Shown: piece after piece, positions 19,651 to 30,110 of the stretch
How the letters are laid out: every line of letters starts with the position of its first letter
Numbering within the stretch: position 1 is the stretch's first letter
From: Chromera velia
Taxonomy: Eukaryota; Sar; Chromeraceae
Reading direction: 5' to 3'
NCBI GenBank assembly: GCA_018398765.1
Contig: JAHBMJ010001186.1
Location: 1-34,393, forward strand
Length of the DNA: 34,393 nt
The notes under the pieces: generated by a model
The model's input: the letters and a program-made list of their open reading frames with translations, nothing else
Told to the model about the DNA's origin: nothing
Database searches by the model: none
Made by a program: the position numbers and the translations under genes

Positions 19651-20077
19651 GTCCGTCGCTTCACTCTTTCTTTTGTTCATGGTGAAATCTTAGGCTTGCA
19701 AACAAATGGGTGTAATCGAGGCAAGCAACGTGCAGCTGTGGGTTGAGTTCCTTTCCATTCTCGCCCTAGCTGTTGGGCCTCCACGGTGCATCTGGAATTT
19801 GCATGGCATGCAGATTCGACGATCGTGCCCTGTTCCAACATGCTTGCAGACTGGACAATGTGTGCGCATCTGGATCAGATGCAGCAATGGAATTTGTGTA
19901 GAGTGTCCCTCCTCTCAGACTGGTTCAAAACTTGCAGAGCTCCGTTTGGTTTGTTCACTGTCCTACCGTGTTGGTGGCTTCTTGAGTCGATCAAATCAAA
20001 GAGATACGGCAACTGATTGCCTTTTGATGACTACGCATACTCGAATGAGTGCATGCGATTTGGTTGATTGATTTCAG

Positions 20078-20204
20078 ACAAGGAAGCTCCACAGATCCTC
20101 TGCCCAAACGGAATATTCCAGAACCAGGTCGAAGACATTCTCCCTCAAATTGCTTATCCGAACGAACCTCAGGGCATCGACAACGTTGATGCAGGCAATG
20201 TGCA
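20078..20204 (+). CDS. Exon: HYR domain 2, first part
   Basis: It reads DKEAPQILCPNGIF and on to GIDNVDAGNVQ, stopping in phase 2 at donor GTCAGT. It is the first half of a second HYR repeat, completed at 20641. Confidence 0.78.
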
Positions 20205-20640
20205 GTCAGTCAGTTTTTCTTTCGTTCCTTTTAATTCGTTCTCGTCATCATTTTGGGGATGAAGAGTGTTTATTTCAAGGCTGACCTTCATTAGGCGTTC
20301 TTCGGTAAAGAATATACAGACAAATGGCACGCCAAAATTTTAAATTACGATTGCATGAAAGCAAAGCGAGTGCAGGATTCTGCTTTCCGCTCGGTTCTGT
20401 CCCGCCTAGCCTTCTAAGCTTCTCTGATCTGCCAAATTTCCTCCTTTTTCTACCTGCCTGCACATTGCTCTCAAGATCAAAGCTTTTTCGTGCATCACAG
20501 CGAAGAATTAGGAGAAACGACGAGAGAGAGAGGACATCAGAATCAATCGATAGCTACATGGACATACAAAATTGCAGCACATTCATGTTTGTCATGCCGG
20601 CCCTTGAATTAAATTTCTCCACCATGTGTGACGCACGCAG

Positions 20641-20811
20641 ATTCTCTTACAGCGTAAAGAGCGAGTCAGAATTCCCTGTCGGCAGCACAATTGTGACAGT
20701 GACGGGGTCCGATTCGTCGGGGAACGAAGAGACCTGCGAGTTCGCAGTGACCGTGGCAGCCTGTCCAGCCAACTCGAAGAGAGCAACTGCAGAGGGAAAC
20801 TGCGTCTGCGA
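20641..20811 (+). CDS. Exon: HYR domain 2 end plus start of Cys-rich stalk
   Basis: The phase-2 join gives FSYSVKSESEFPVGSTIV, the SGNEETCEFAVTV HYR end, then ACPANSKRA and CVCE. The last part begins the GCC2/GCC3-like stalk. It ends in phase 2 at GTCAGC, directly before a (TTTC)n tract at 20817-20848. Confidence 0.8.
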
Positions 20812-20816
20812 GTCAG

Positions 20817-20847
<31 letters not shown>

Positions 20848-20848
20848 G
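20817..20848. repeat. (TTTC)n array next to a splice donor
   Basis: About eight TTTC units begin five bases after the donor at 20812. Confidence 0.93.
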
Positions 20849-21185
20849 CGTTCTTAGTGTCTTGCTGTCTTGCTCACTTACTTCCTCTCTTTGTCTTATT
20901 CTTTGTCCCTTTCTTACTTTTTTTCATTCATACTTTTATTCCGCCCTTTCTTCCTTCTCTTCCTCGTCTGTTCTCTCCTTCTGTCGCTCGTTCCTGCATG
21001 CAAGCACGCGTTCATCGGTTGATTCCAACATTTTCTTTTCTTTTCTTTTCACTCACCTACCTTTCAAAGCTGCATGTCAAAAAACGATACAGACAGACGT
21101 AAATTGTGTTTGCGGGGGAGAAGGCTAAGCAAACTGTCAGTGACGTAAACATCCGAGCGGGGAGAAGCAGTCTTCAGAATGACGG

Positions 21186-21229
<44 letters not shown>

Positions 21230-21238
21230 GACACACAC

Positions 21239-21282
<44 letters not shown>

Positions 21283-21310
21283 AAAGAGAGAGAGAGAGAG
21301 AGAGAGAGAG
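21186..21310. repeat. Compound (CT)n-(AC)n-(AG)n array with complementary ends
   Basis: CT repeats (about 21186-21210), AC repeats with a few interruptions (to about 21283) and AG repeats (to 21310). The CT and AG arms are reverse complements separated by the AC run. It lies in the 607-bp intron 20812-21418. Confidence 0.93.
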
Positions 21311-21418
21311 GAGATTCTGGAGGAAGAATTTCCTTTCTGAACGTGCATTGCTATCTGGAGAGGAAAAAACAATATACGAAATGAAACCCAAAGTGACTGA
21401 TTTACTGACGGCATGCAG

Positions 21419-21626
21419 CCCAGGATTCTGGCAGGACATGTCGTCACAGGAGAGCGGAGGTCTGAAGGCGGCAGGGTATTCCTCAACCATCTGCAACAAC
21501 TGTGTCCAAAATGCAAACAGTGCAAGGGGAGCCACACATCCCTCCGCATGTTTCTGCAACTCAGGCTTCTACTTCGTTCCCGACGAGACGCAGTCCTCCT
21601 CAGACTCCTACGCATTCTGGACTCAG
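21419..21626 (+). CDS. Exon: Cys-rich GCC2/GCC3-like stalk
   Basis: The phase-2 join gives DPGFWQDMSS, then ICNNCVQNA, ACFCNSGFYF and FWTQ at the phase-0 donor GTCGGT. The C-x-C-N-x-GFY motif followed by GKCTPCPENADC in the next exon is the ephrin-receptor-like/GCC2-GCC3 pattern found beside multi-pass domains in protist surface proteins. Confidence 0.8.
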
Positions 21627-21945
21627 GTCGGTCGGTCAGTGCGGAAGGAAGGAAGGAAATCCGCTTGCAGGCTGCATGGCAACTCTCTCTGTTCAGTCAG
21701 CACGAGCTTTCTCATCACCATCTTGACCTGAAATCCGTGATCACCTGAAAGACTTTCTCTGTCAGATTCATTCGTTGTTGGGTTCCTGCGTGCGAGTGTT
21801 CTTGCCTGTCGTTTTGTTCGAGAAACAAGAATAAATCTGTGCATGCATGAGTTGTGTCTCACGTCTGCTCGTCTAGTCCGTCTCTACACAAAATGAAATG
21901 GCACCAATGCCTGGATGATCCTCTTTCTGGATGCACGGAAGGGGA

Positions 21946-21981
<36 letters not shown>
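21946..21981. repeat. (CT)n microsatellite directly before an acceptor
   Basis: A CT run that acts as the pyrimidine tract for acceptor GCGTGCAG. Confidence 0.93.
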
Positions 21982-21983
<2 letters not shown>

Positions 21984-21989
21984 GTGCAG

Positions 21990-22333
21990 GGGAAGTGTAC
22001 TCCGTGTCCCGAGAATGCAGACTGCTTTGGTGACATTCTGGGCAGCTCTGTCGAGCAGGACGCTGATACAGTCTCAAGGCTTCTCACAGAGATGGAGAAC
22101 AAATCAGGTGATGAAAAGGCCGGGCAAGGAAATTTGTACTCTGGGAACGGTGTGACGACAAGCGCATCGGAAGTAGAGGAAGAGGCTTTTGCAGGAAGAA
22201 GAAGTGGCAACAATGCGGATAGCCACGTCGAAACAGTCGGACGGGCCCTCCAGACCTCATCGGACAGTTCCACCACCAGAACAGTTCAGGTCTACAATCT
22301 CACGCAACATTCGAGACCTCGACCACAAGACGG
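21990..22333 (+). CDS. Exon: end of Cys-rich motif plus Ser/Glu-rich linker
   Basis: Phase 0 start: GKCTPCPENADCFGD, then a low-complexity polar region (EVEEEAFAGRRSGNN and similar). The frame stays open to 22493. I place the donor at 22334 (GTCGGC) because the next exon needs phase 2. Other donors at 22376 or near 22405 are possible, so the 3' end is uncertain. Confidence 0.62.
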
Positions 22334-22924
22334 GTCGGCAGAAGACCGGAATGTACTTACAGGAAGAGGTATTACGAAAGAAGAAGCTAGACACGCACAA
22401 CGGGGGTGTCTAACAACAGCACCTTTCCCGTTCCCCAATAAATTGACAGTATTCTCTCTGCATGCCCGCATCGGTTCGCGTGACCCGTTTTAGCAGAAAA
22501 GGTGAAATGAATTGAAATTTGCCCAAGCAGGCACCGATTCTTCAATCCGCTCTGGGTGTGTGATGGCCGGAAAGAGACACTGTTTGAGATTATGCAAAGA
22601 CACTCCGCAGCGACATGTCCCTTCTATCAATACCTCATGCACCCGCCAACACAGTGACCCATTCACTCCCTCACTCGCTGGCTGAAACAGCGTCGGCATA
22701 CACGTTCTCACTGTAACGATGTTTTTTCTTCGTTACTGCGGAGTAGAAGACAAGAAGGAAGAAAATCTTGTTCTATCCCGTTGACCGAGAACAAATCGTT
22801 CTGTACTCGGTGTTGCTCTCGGAAATGTTCGTCTTTCTCGAGCCTCCTGAGTACTATGCTTTCTGCTGCCTGCCTGTCTGCTTTCCTCTCTCTCTATCGA
22901 CCTCCTTTTTCCACGTACGTGCAG

Positions 22925-23060
22925 GTTTTCTCTGATCAAGTCGTATCCAGATGCCGTGGTGGTCGAATGTGAACTTGAGACTGCATGCAAGCAGTCGGAG
23001 AACCAGACCCTATACCAATCAGAGGATGGAGGAGTGGAGTGCGGAGACGGAATGAGAGGG
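22925..23060 (+). CDS. Exon: Cys-rich stalk, continued
   Basis: From acceptor ACGTGCAG it reads FSLIKSYPDAVVVECELE, then TACKQSE, GVECGDGMRG at donor GTCAGT in phase 0. The pattern V-x-C-x(4-5)-A-C-x(n)-C-x-x-G-x-x-G runs into P-V-C-S-Q-C of the next exon, as is usual just before the first helix in this class. Acceptors at 22941 and 22951 are alternatives. Confidence 0.68.
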
Positions 23061-23212
23061 GTCAGTCAAAACAGAGAGGAATTTCCAGACCCTGCCTCTT
23101 CATCTGTCATCGATTTCATCATGTTATTCATTCATTCATTCATGCAATCAAATGACGTTGTTCTGCATTCTGTTTTTTGCCTTTGCTGCTTGTGATCGTC
23201 AGATGTGTGCAG

Positions 23213-23626
23213 CCCGTGTGTAGTCAATGCGTCAAGAACACCCAGCAAGTGTCTGATTTTGAACTTTGCTCCGAATGTCCGGCACTTGGATTCAATGTTA
23301 TTACGGCGATAGGGGCATTCCTGGGACTCCAGCTGTTCGTCCTGATCTACACCGGCATGAATGTCCGAATCTCTGACGAGGGCCTTCATGTGATTGTCTT
23401 CCGAAATTTGTTCAATTACATCGCGCTGATGGCCATTTTTACTGAGTTTGACCTCGCGTCGATCGATTTGCCAGAGTGGATCTCGGCTGAGTGGGTGCTC
23501 CCTTTCGATGCCATGCCTGGCGCAGGGGATGTGCTGACACTCAAATGCATACTCGAGCCGTTCGTTCGAAGTGCGGGATGGCAGGATAGCGATGAAGTTT
23601 TCATCATCATCAACCTTCTCACAAAC
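23213..23626 (+). CDS. Exon: end of stalk and membrane helices 1-2
   Basis: Phase 0-0 exon of 138 codons. It reads PVCSQC, FELCSECP and then helix 1 (FNVITAIGAFLGLQLFVL, nt about 23291-23359), a short loop, and a second hydrophobic stretch LFNYIALMAIFTEFDL. The N-Y-I-x-L-x-x-x-F-x-F-D-L pattern followed by a P-E-W and a later Cys is seen at this place in protist GCC2/GCC3 multi-pass proteins. The donor is GTACGT. Confidence 0.82.
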
Positions 23627-24094
23627 GTACGTACGTATGCTGCTCCCATGCACCTTGCCGGCCGAGCATCTTTTAAGACTCTTGTATGACAATCTGTGGT
23701 CCTCTTATGTTTCCTCGAGCCTCGTACATCTCTGCTGATTCTTATTTTCAAGAGCACCGCCGCCCGGTTTTGCTGTTGACGAGTATCGGACAGCTGCACT
23801 TTCATTTGCAAGAAGACAGAAGCGAAACACGTAGTTCTGAAGGAAGGCTGTAAAATTTCAGTTTGGCGTAATTTTCTTTGTGCGTCAAGAGAGAGCAGCA
23901 AGTACAAACAGACAAAGACAGAGATAGACACAGGCAGACACAGACAGGCAGGCATCGAGAGTCAGGCACACAGACAGACACGGATAGAAAAGAGCAGACA
24001 GACAGAGACAGGCAAACAAGCAGAGAAACACCCGAAGAGGCAGAAGTTACCTTCATTGTTTTATCCTCAATTGTTTGTTTGCACATATATGCAG

Positions 24095-24805
24095 ATGAAG
24101 TTGTTCTTCACCGTCGTCTTCTGCACCTTCATCGGATTCATGCTTGTCGGCATCTCGTTTTGTGTGGCAGAGTCTAAACGGCGTCGTATAGAAGGGCACT
24201 CGAGGAGATACGCAGAACGCGAATCACTGAGTGAATTCGGAGGCGGCGCGGGTACGGCAGAAGAAGGGGAGGGTACTGGAAGAGCGGGAGACAGGCGGCG
24301 GAGAAGGTCCAACAGTATGGAGGCACCTGAGCTGGTGGGTCTCACAGCTGCAGAGCGTCGGCAGCTAAAGAGAGAGGCCGACTATCGTATTCAAAGCCAA
24401 AGAGTGCTGAACATTTGGAGGTACAACTTCAAATTCAAAAAAGGACGGTCTCGCTTTGTGACCTTTGTATCCAGCGTCATGCTCGACTGCGTTCCTGTGT
24501 ACGTGATCGCATACGTACTCATGTTCGAGAACGCCTTGGAAGACTTGATTGCTCTCGTGAAGTGCGAACCGCTGGCAGACGGCCTACCGAGGGTAATGTC
24601 CGAGGCTCCTTCTGTCAGATGTGACTCGGAACTATACACCAAGTGGGTGGTCATAGTCCTCATTGTCATCACGGTGATGGCCTTCGTGATCCCTTCGGTG
24701 CTTGCCATTCTCATTCTCAGAGGGCAGAGGCGGATGGTTGGCCTAGCTGCCCGAGAGGCCCCAGTTCTACAGGACCTACGGCTTTCTCATTCAGGTCGGT
24801 CAATT
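24095..24805 (+). CDS. Exon: membrane helices 3-5 with a basic loop
   Basis: Phase 0. It opens with helix 3 (MKLFFTVVFCTFIGFMLVGI), a Lys/Arg-rich loop of about 85 residues (KRRRIEG, RRRRSNS), helix 4 (MLDCVPVYVIAYVLMF), a luminal loop with two Cys (KCEPLAD, VRCDSELY), and helix 5 (WVVIVLIVITVMAFVIPSVL) ending LILRGQRR. The ATG at 24095 follows an acceptor and need not be a start. I choose the donor at 24806 (GTCAGC) because it keeps phase 0. Confidence 0.78.
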
Positions 24806-24993
24806 GTCAGCAGAATCCATTCCTGAATTAAGCAGCGAATCCAGGGGGGCTTTTGAGCAAAGCGCAGAAACACACAAAATGACTGTACCGTTACATGCAA
24901 TGCCGTGTATGCACACTCAATTTAATTCAATTCATGATATTGACACCTAATCAATGTCCTGCCTCGATCGATATTCTGCCTTCCTGGTTGCAG

Positions 24994-25242
24994 GGAATGG
25001 AGCCTGAGTACGTCTACTGGGAGATCATCACGATCGTTCGAAAACTGGTGGTGCTCCTGGTTATTGCCTACTACCCAGGTGAAGACCCGAACATGCGCGT
25101 TTTCTCGGTCGCCATCGTGGCCGTGTTCATCGTGGCGATGCAGTTCTACGTGAGACCCTACGACAACAGGGAAAACTGCGCTCTTGACAGACTGGAGGAG
25201 CACGCTCTGTGTGTCTTCCTCTACACAGTCATCTGCTTTCTG
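24994..25242 (+). CDS. Exon: membrane helices 6-8
   Basis: Phase 0-0 exon of 83 codons that reads GMEPEYVYWEIITIVRKL, helix 6 VVLLVIAYYP, helix 7 FSVAIVAVFIVAMQFYVRPY, then DRLEEHALCVFLYTVICFL (helix 8). The Y-W-E-I-x-x-x-x-R-K-L and V-R-P-Y-x-x-x-x-x-N/D-x-L-E motifs are the most recognisable part of this membrane class. Confidence 0.85.
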
Positions 25243-25846
25243 GTTTGTCTTCTTCTTTCTCTACGTGCATGTCATATCAACCAGCGCCTGGATTGTCTGT
25301 GAGTGTGTGTGTGTGTTGTCATCCCGCTTTTGTCGTGCGTGTTCTTACAATTTTGTATCAGTGTGAACGCATGTCTGCGGATTTGGGCTTGTGGGTGTCG
25401 CCGTGTACGACCACTTCTTTGTGAGACTGCATGTGCATGTGCTTCGCTGAGTGTTGTCTTTGTGTCACTTTTGCAGTGTATATTGCCTTGCTGTCTCCCT
25501 TCTATCCCTCTCAACTCTGCAAAGCCTCTTTCTGCCTCTCCTTTCTGTGTGTCAGCCAAAAAGCCGTTGATTGATCATTTCAAGAAGGGATCGTCTAGAA
25601 ATATTCTGAGGAATGGCTAGAGACTTCGATTGTGCGTGAAATTCTCGGCCGGTCGGCTGGTGCCAACCAACAATTCAGGAGTCTGAAGTGAGTGTACATG
25701 AGAGTCCACGGACAGTGGGACAAGGCGACAAACAATTAACATTGCTTTTGAATTTATGTGTCTTGCTAATTGCGCCCTACTGGCTCATGCTACGGTGTGA
25801 CGATGGCTGCCACGATATATTTTCAAATGCTCGTGCATGCATGCAG

Positions 25847-26260
25847 TTCTGCTACATTGCCGACCTCCCTCCTTTGACCAACCTGGCCTTCGCGCTTCTG
25901 ATCTTCGTCATGAATGTTGACTATTTGAGGAGAAACTTGTCGATCATCGTGCTCGGGCAGGCACGAGAATTCTACGCATTCATTCTCGAATACAAACAGG
26001 CAGAGGACAAGGAGGCAGTCGTCGGATCGAGGTTTATGGTCCGGGTATGGGATTTCGCCGTGCCTATAGCTGACAGAGTCGCAGTTCCAATCATGCGACT
26101 GATTCTGCGGTATATAAATTTGTGGCGAGTGACGGTTCCGGAGAACAGCCCGATTGACAACTTTATCCTCAGACTGCAGAACGCCGAGAGCGAAGAGTTT
26201 GTAACCTTCCCGGCGTCGAAAATTCCTGCTCACGTTCTCTCCCTCTGGTCAATTCTACAG
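25847..26260 (+). CDS. Exon: helix 9 and start of cytoplasmic tail
   Basis: Acceptor GCATGCATGCAG; phase 0-0, 138 codons. It reads FCYIADLPPLTNLAFALL, IFVMNVDYLRR (helix 9), then a charged region (RNLSIIVLGQAREFYAFIL, KQAEDKEAV) with no further clear helices. An in-frame acceptor at 25678 would add 56 codons including another hydrophobic run (TLLLNLCVLLIAPYWLML). Confidence 0.78.
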
Positions 26261-26579
26261 GTTGGTCGATGGGTTTCTTCAACACAGCATTGTAATCTGA
26301 AAGCTGAGTCATGGTGTCAATATGGATTGAGTTTTCTCTCCCGTCGTTGCATCAAGCTTTCAAATATGCGCATTTTGTGCGGCCTTATTTTTCCCTCAGC
26401 GCTACTTTGTATTTAACCCTTTCGAGAATACAGAGCGATTCGATTGCACACATGCAAACAAAAGCAAGTACACGTTGGCCCCAAAACAAGATCCCTCATT
26501 GATCTCTGTTTGTCTACGCAAGATTCCTTTCACCCTCTGAAGACTCTGTGAAGGTTTCGACGGACCATCCTCTTTGCAG

Positions 26580-27698
26580 GAAATTTCGGACTTTTGGTTG
26601 ACCGAACTCGCAAAGGACGAGGCGGCAGAAAGAGAAAGACGCATCCTACCAGCTGAGCAATCAGTGAAGCAGAAGGAAAACGGCCGGAGGGAATTTCAGC
26701 ATTCACTTTCCAAAAAGAAGTCTCTATCGGATCTCAAGAAGTCATCAAGGAGCGTCACTCCGACGCTCAGTCTTGAGGACTCGCAGCTTAGGAAAGGAAA
26801 AACAAAAAGAATCGGTACAGCTGGATCCGATTCTCTTCAATCGTCGGGCGGGACTCATCAACAAAAGAACGAATGCCGTATGCCGCTATACTTTATGGAG
26901 TTTGCTGTTCGGTGGTCTATTGTGACCCACAAACACCTGACTCTCAACGACGAGCTGATTCGCTCTGCTGAAATTTGCAACGACCTTGACGAGCTTCTCC
27001 TCACAGCGCAAAGGATTCTCAAACCCAGACAGCTTGGAGAGCATCCGAAGATCACAACACACTCCCAAGGGTGTAAGCCTGCTTCGCTCTCTCAGCTGTA
27101 CAAAGAAGAAGCTGACCAACACCGCCGACAGTCTGCAACGCTCAGACGGCGCTGTTCAATTGCTAGCCAAAAGGAGGGAAACCGATTATCATCAGCAGCC
27201 AGAACTGCAGAGGCGACCAGCAACGAGAGACAAAGACACAGAGAAAGTGTCTCTGGCCCTTCAAAGACAAAGAGGCAGAGTGCCGATGTAATTTCCAACC
27301 TGGGCAGTCTGCCTGACTCTCCCCCCCCTCCCACCTCTTCCGCTCAGCAGATTGGAGACACCTCTATGGGCCCTCAGAGCGTGCTTTCTCGCCGGACCCA
27401 ACTACTGATGCAGGAAAGGGGCGGAACAGGATGGCGTCCTCTGACCAGGAAGGAATTGGTGCTGGCTGTACGAACGAGACGGCTTCAAGCGACCCCGGCA
27501 TCTCGCCTGGGTCCGGGTCCCCCTTCAAAGACCGAAAGCTTGCGTCTCATGGACTTACGCGATGATTCGCTTTCTCCTGCTGGCAAAGTCAAGAAAGCGC
27601 GCACCGGGATGAAAAGCCCCAAAATGCAAAAGTCAAAGAAGCGTCTGGAGAGAGGGAGTGACGCTGAAGTTCGGGTACCCGTCTCTGCAGAAGATTGA
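26580..27698 (+). CDS. Exon: long cytoplasmic Ser/Arg/Lys-rich region
   Basis: Phase 0 from acceptor CTTTGCAG: EISDFWLTELAKDEAAERER, many SR/KK and RRR clusters, a less charged patch MPLYFMEFAVRWSIVTHK with NDLDELLLTAQRIL, then Pro/Ser-rich and basic sequence. The frame ends with TGA at 27696-27698. If the downstream exons belong to this gene, splicing must occur before that, most simply at 27675 (CGG/GTACCC, phase 0, weak), or near 27587 (GTCAAG). Otherwise the protein ends here. No domain recognised. Confidence 0.72.
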   Translation, partial: EISDFWLTELAKDEAAERERRILPAEQSVKQKENGRREFQHSLSKKKSLSDLKKSSRSVTPTLSLEDSQLRKGKTKRIGTAGSDSLQSSGGTHQQKNECRMPLYFMEFAVRWSIVTHKHLTLNDELIRSAEICNDLDELLLTAQRILKPRQLGEHPKITTHSQGCKPASLSQLYKEEADQHRRQSATLRRRCSIASQKEGNRLSSAARTAEATSNERQRHRESVSGPSKTKRQSADVISNLGSLPDSPPPPTSSAQQIGDTSMGPQSVLSRRTQLLMQERGGTGWRPLTRKELVLAVRTRRLQATPASRLGPGPPSKTESLRLMDLRDDSLSPAGKVKKARTGMKSPKMQKSKKRLERGSDAEVRVPVSAED

Positions 27699-27799
27699 TT
27701 GATTGAGGGGGCGGAAAACATTCCGAAATTTCTTTTTGGACGCAAAGTCTCGAGCACCGGGAGATCCTCAGGTTTCCCCTACGACACCGATGTTCTTGC

Positions 27800-27838
27800 A
27801 GTCAGTCAGTCAGTCAGTCAGTCAGTCAGTCAGTCAGA
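27800..27838. repeat. (CAGT)n array
   Basis: About nine CAGT units after TCTTGCAGT, in the stretch 27699-28344 between two exons. A CTTC run lies at 27975-28012. I see no gene in this interval. Confidence 0.94.
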
Positions 27839-28344
27839 TTTTCTGTATTGATTCTGTGCAAATTTTAGTGGGAAATCCCAAGCTGTCGATCTGTCTTCGG
27901 ATACTGCAGCATGTCGGCCTATTCGCATACAGATCTGCATGAATCCTTGCATTTTCCACACACACTCGTGGTTCCTTCCTTCCTTCCTTCCTTGCTTGCT
28001 TTCTTCCTTCCACATTTTCTTCTACCGTCTCATGCTATGTGTGATTTACGTCAATCCACAAAGTCTTGCCGCCTTATGCAGTCAGAGTCAGTCCATATTC
28101 TAGCTGCACTCCGTCCGCAGGCGTATGTCTGTGTGTATGTGAAAAGAGAGTGAGTGAGGTAGAGACGTCTACCAGATGTGAAGTGAATGCGTCCTCTCAA
28201 GATGTGCATAAGGACATTCGCATATTGATTTTTGAAGCAACTCACAACAACTTGAACAAAATGTCAGCTGCAAACAAATGCAGACAGTCACATGATAATT
28301 AAGTCGATGCCCCCACGACGATAAATGGATCTGCCTGCCTGCAG

Positions 28345-28470
28345 GACATCGGTGAAGCTTTTTTCTCAGGGGGTCTGAACAGTAAGGCCCTCTCGGAAGG
28401 TTTACACATGGATCAGCTGGAGTTTGGTGTCCGCAGGCTGAAAAAAATGCATCCTGCTGTGCTTGAATGG
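28345..28470 (+). CDS. Exon: tail segment DIGEAFF-type
   Basis: Between acceptor CTGCCTGCAG and donor GTACGT lie 42 codons in phase 0: DIGEAFFSGGLNSKALSEGL, then DQLEFGVRRLKKMHPAVLEW. It is predicted amphipathic and helical. It cannot be a first exon in this phase without an upstream partner, which favours linkage to 26580-27674. Confidence 0.7.
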
Positions 28471-28942
28471 GTACGTACGCTTTGTCTGTCAGTGCTCTCT
28501 TTCGATTTGTATCGATCTTTTTGATCGACATATCTGTTTTTGGACATAGAATGCATTTGAAAATCTGTGTTGCATCATTTAAAGAAAGAGTCAGGCAGTC
28601 ATGTACAGAAAGGTTTGCCGGATGTTGTTACGTGATGGAGTTTTTCAATGAGTCTACATTTCATACCTGCATGGCTGCGCTGCATTGGCTATATATCTTT
28701 GGGGTGAGCTTTCACTTTGCGTGGTCTCTCTCCTTTTCTCAGAACGTTTTTGACGTTCTCTCTTCAGTGATACAGCACAGGCAGTGATTGACAACCAGTC
28801 GGTGAGTCGGTGAGATTTACTTTCAATGGAGAAAAGGCAATTAAAGGAAAGGCGCTACACTCTGCACGGCTCTTTTCTGCATCTTCATCAAACTAGCAGA
28901 TTCAACGTATGTTCTTCTCGAATCCTCCGTGTGCATATGCAG

Positions 28943-29208
28943 CATTGGTTTGCATTCCTTGCCGTCAAGCACCGACAGCAGATGGCCAATTTCACCTCCT
29001 ACTGGCTGAGACACATGGCGACACAGTCAAGGGCGCTGGTCAGGCAAGGGAACTGGGGGGAGGACGAGATCATGATGGTGCTGGCGGGGCAGCAGGGCGA
29101 GGAGAAATTCAGGTTCAAGCCGCAGATCCTCTCCGAAGCCGCCAAGTTTCTCCCAGCTCCCGGATCCTCCCCGAAGCAGAAAGAGAAGAAGCAAGGAGGT
29201 GAAAAAGG
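28943..29208 (+). CDS. Exon: tail segment, basic-aromatic helix
   Basis: Phase 0 start, phase 2 end. It reads HWFAFLAVKHRQQMANF, TSYWLRHMATQSRALV, then an acidic-basic mix and KQKEKKQGGEKG at donor GTATGT. Together with 28345 this forms a cytoplasmic helical region of unknown role. The 472-bp intron before it holds no gene. Confidence 0.74.
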
Positions 29209-29586
29209 GTATGTCTCTTCCTTCGTTTGCTTGCATTTCGAATGGTTGTGCACACAGCCTTCCGACAGCAATGTCCGTCCTTCATTACTGCTCTTTGACA
29301 CGCAAGTCAATTCACATTGGAGTGGCTTTATGAAGAGTGGAAGGAACTGCGGTGGGCAGGGCAACACAACTGTGCACACATGAAGAAAGTATCCTTTTCT
29401 GCTGCACAGTCCGAATTGAATTTGAAAAGGACGCTCAGGAAACGACTGGCGCGTAACAGAGAAGTAACATATAAATGTGCATATTATTGATGATAATCAA
29501 TAACACAACGGTCCATTCTGGCTTCAAAGAGCGTTCCTATGGAATTCGCGATTTTGCGTTTCTTTTCTCCACTTTTGCTCACGCAG

Positions 29587-30110
29587 ATTGGCTTTCCAAG
29601 GCCCGAGCAACAGAGAAGAAGTCGTGCGCCTGGTGGAGGTGAACTTTGGAAAGACAACCGCTCAGCTGGTCCGCGTGGTCGTCCCCCTGAACGACACGTT
29701 CGGCAATTTATACTCGGTGGAGGGGGACAAGAGGCGGGTGGTTGTTGTTGAGGAAGGCGAACGTATGACCGTCTGGATGAAAATCGTTTGTCCGCGAAAC
29801 GGATTCGAGATTTTCAAATTGTCGGAAAAGAAAGATGTCCTCGAAAACGGGCAGGCTGATGCAGGCAGAGAGGAGGGGACAGAGGCAGACGGAGACGAAG
29901 TTGCAGAATCAGACGCAGATGGTGTTTCAATCGCTTTTCCTTTCCCAAGCGACAGGAGAGCGATGGAGGGAGGTACTTTCGATGAGGGCATAGCTTCTCC
30001 TTTCCCTATCTCTCACCGAGGGGGCGAGGCAGACTTGGAGCAGCCAGAAGGAGAGAAAGGCGACGGAACCCGAGGGGCATACGAAACGGGGCCGCAAGGG
30101 CATCTAAAAG
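29587..30110 (+). CDS. Exon: tail segment with small beta-like region and acidic linker
   Basis: The phase-2 join gives LAFQGPSNREEVVRLVEV, NFGKTTAQLVRVVVPLND, GDKRRVVVVEEGERMTVWM, then a Glu/Asp-rich linker to HLKG. The strand-rich first 75 residues look like a small folded domain, but I do not recognise it. It ends in phase 1 at GTCAGC. Confidence 0.74.

Noticed and set aside
21064-21615. 183-codon open frame on the minus strand
   Set aside because: Much of it is Ser-Leu, Val-Cys and Arg-Glu repeats from the compound microsatellite, antisense to the stalk exon.
23878-24040. Frame rich in Asp-Arg-Gln-Thr repeats
   Set aside because: It is produced by CAGA-type microsatellite sequence in the intron 23627-24094.
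25303-25620. Open frame with hydrophobic start and KKPLIDHF segment
   Set aside because: It does not join in phase with the flanking membrane exons and is compositionally like other introns.
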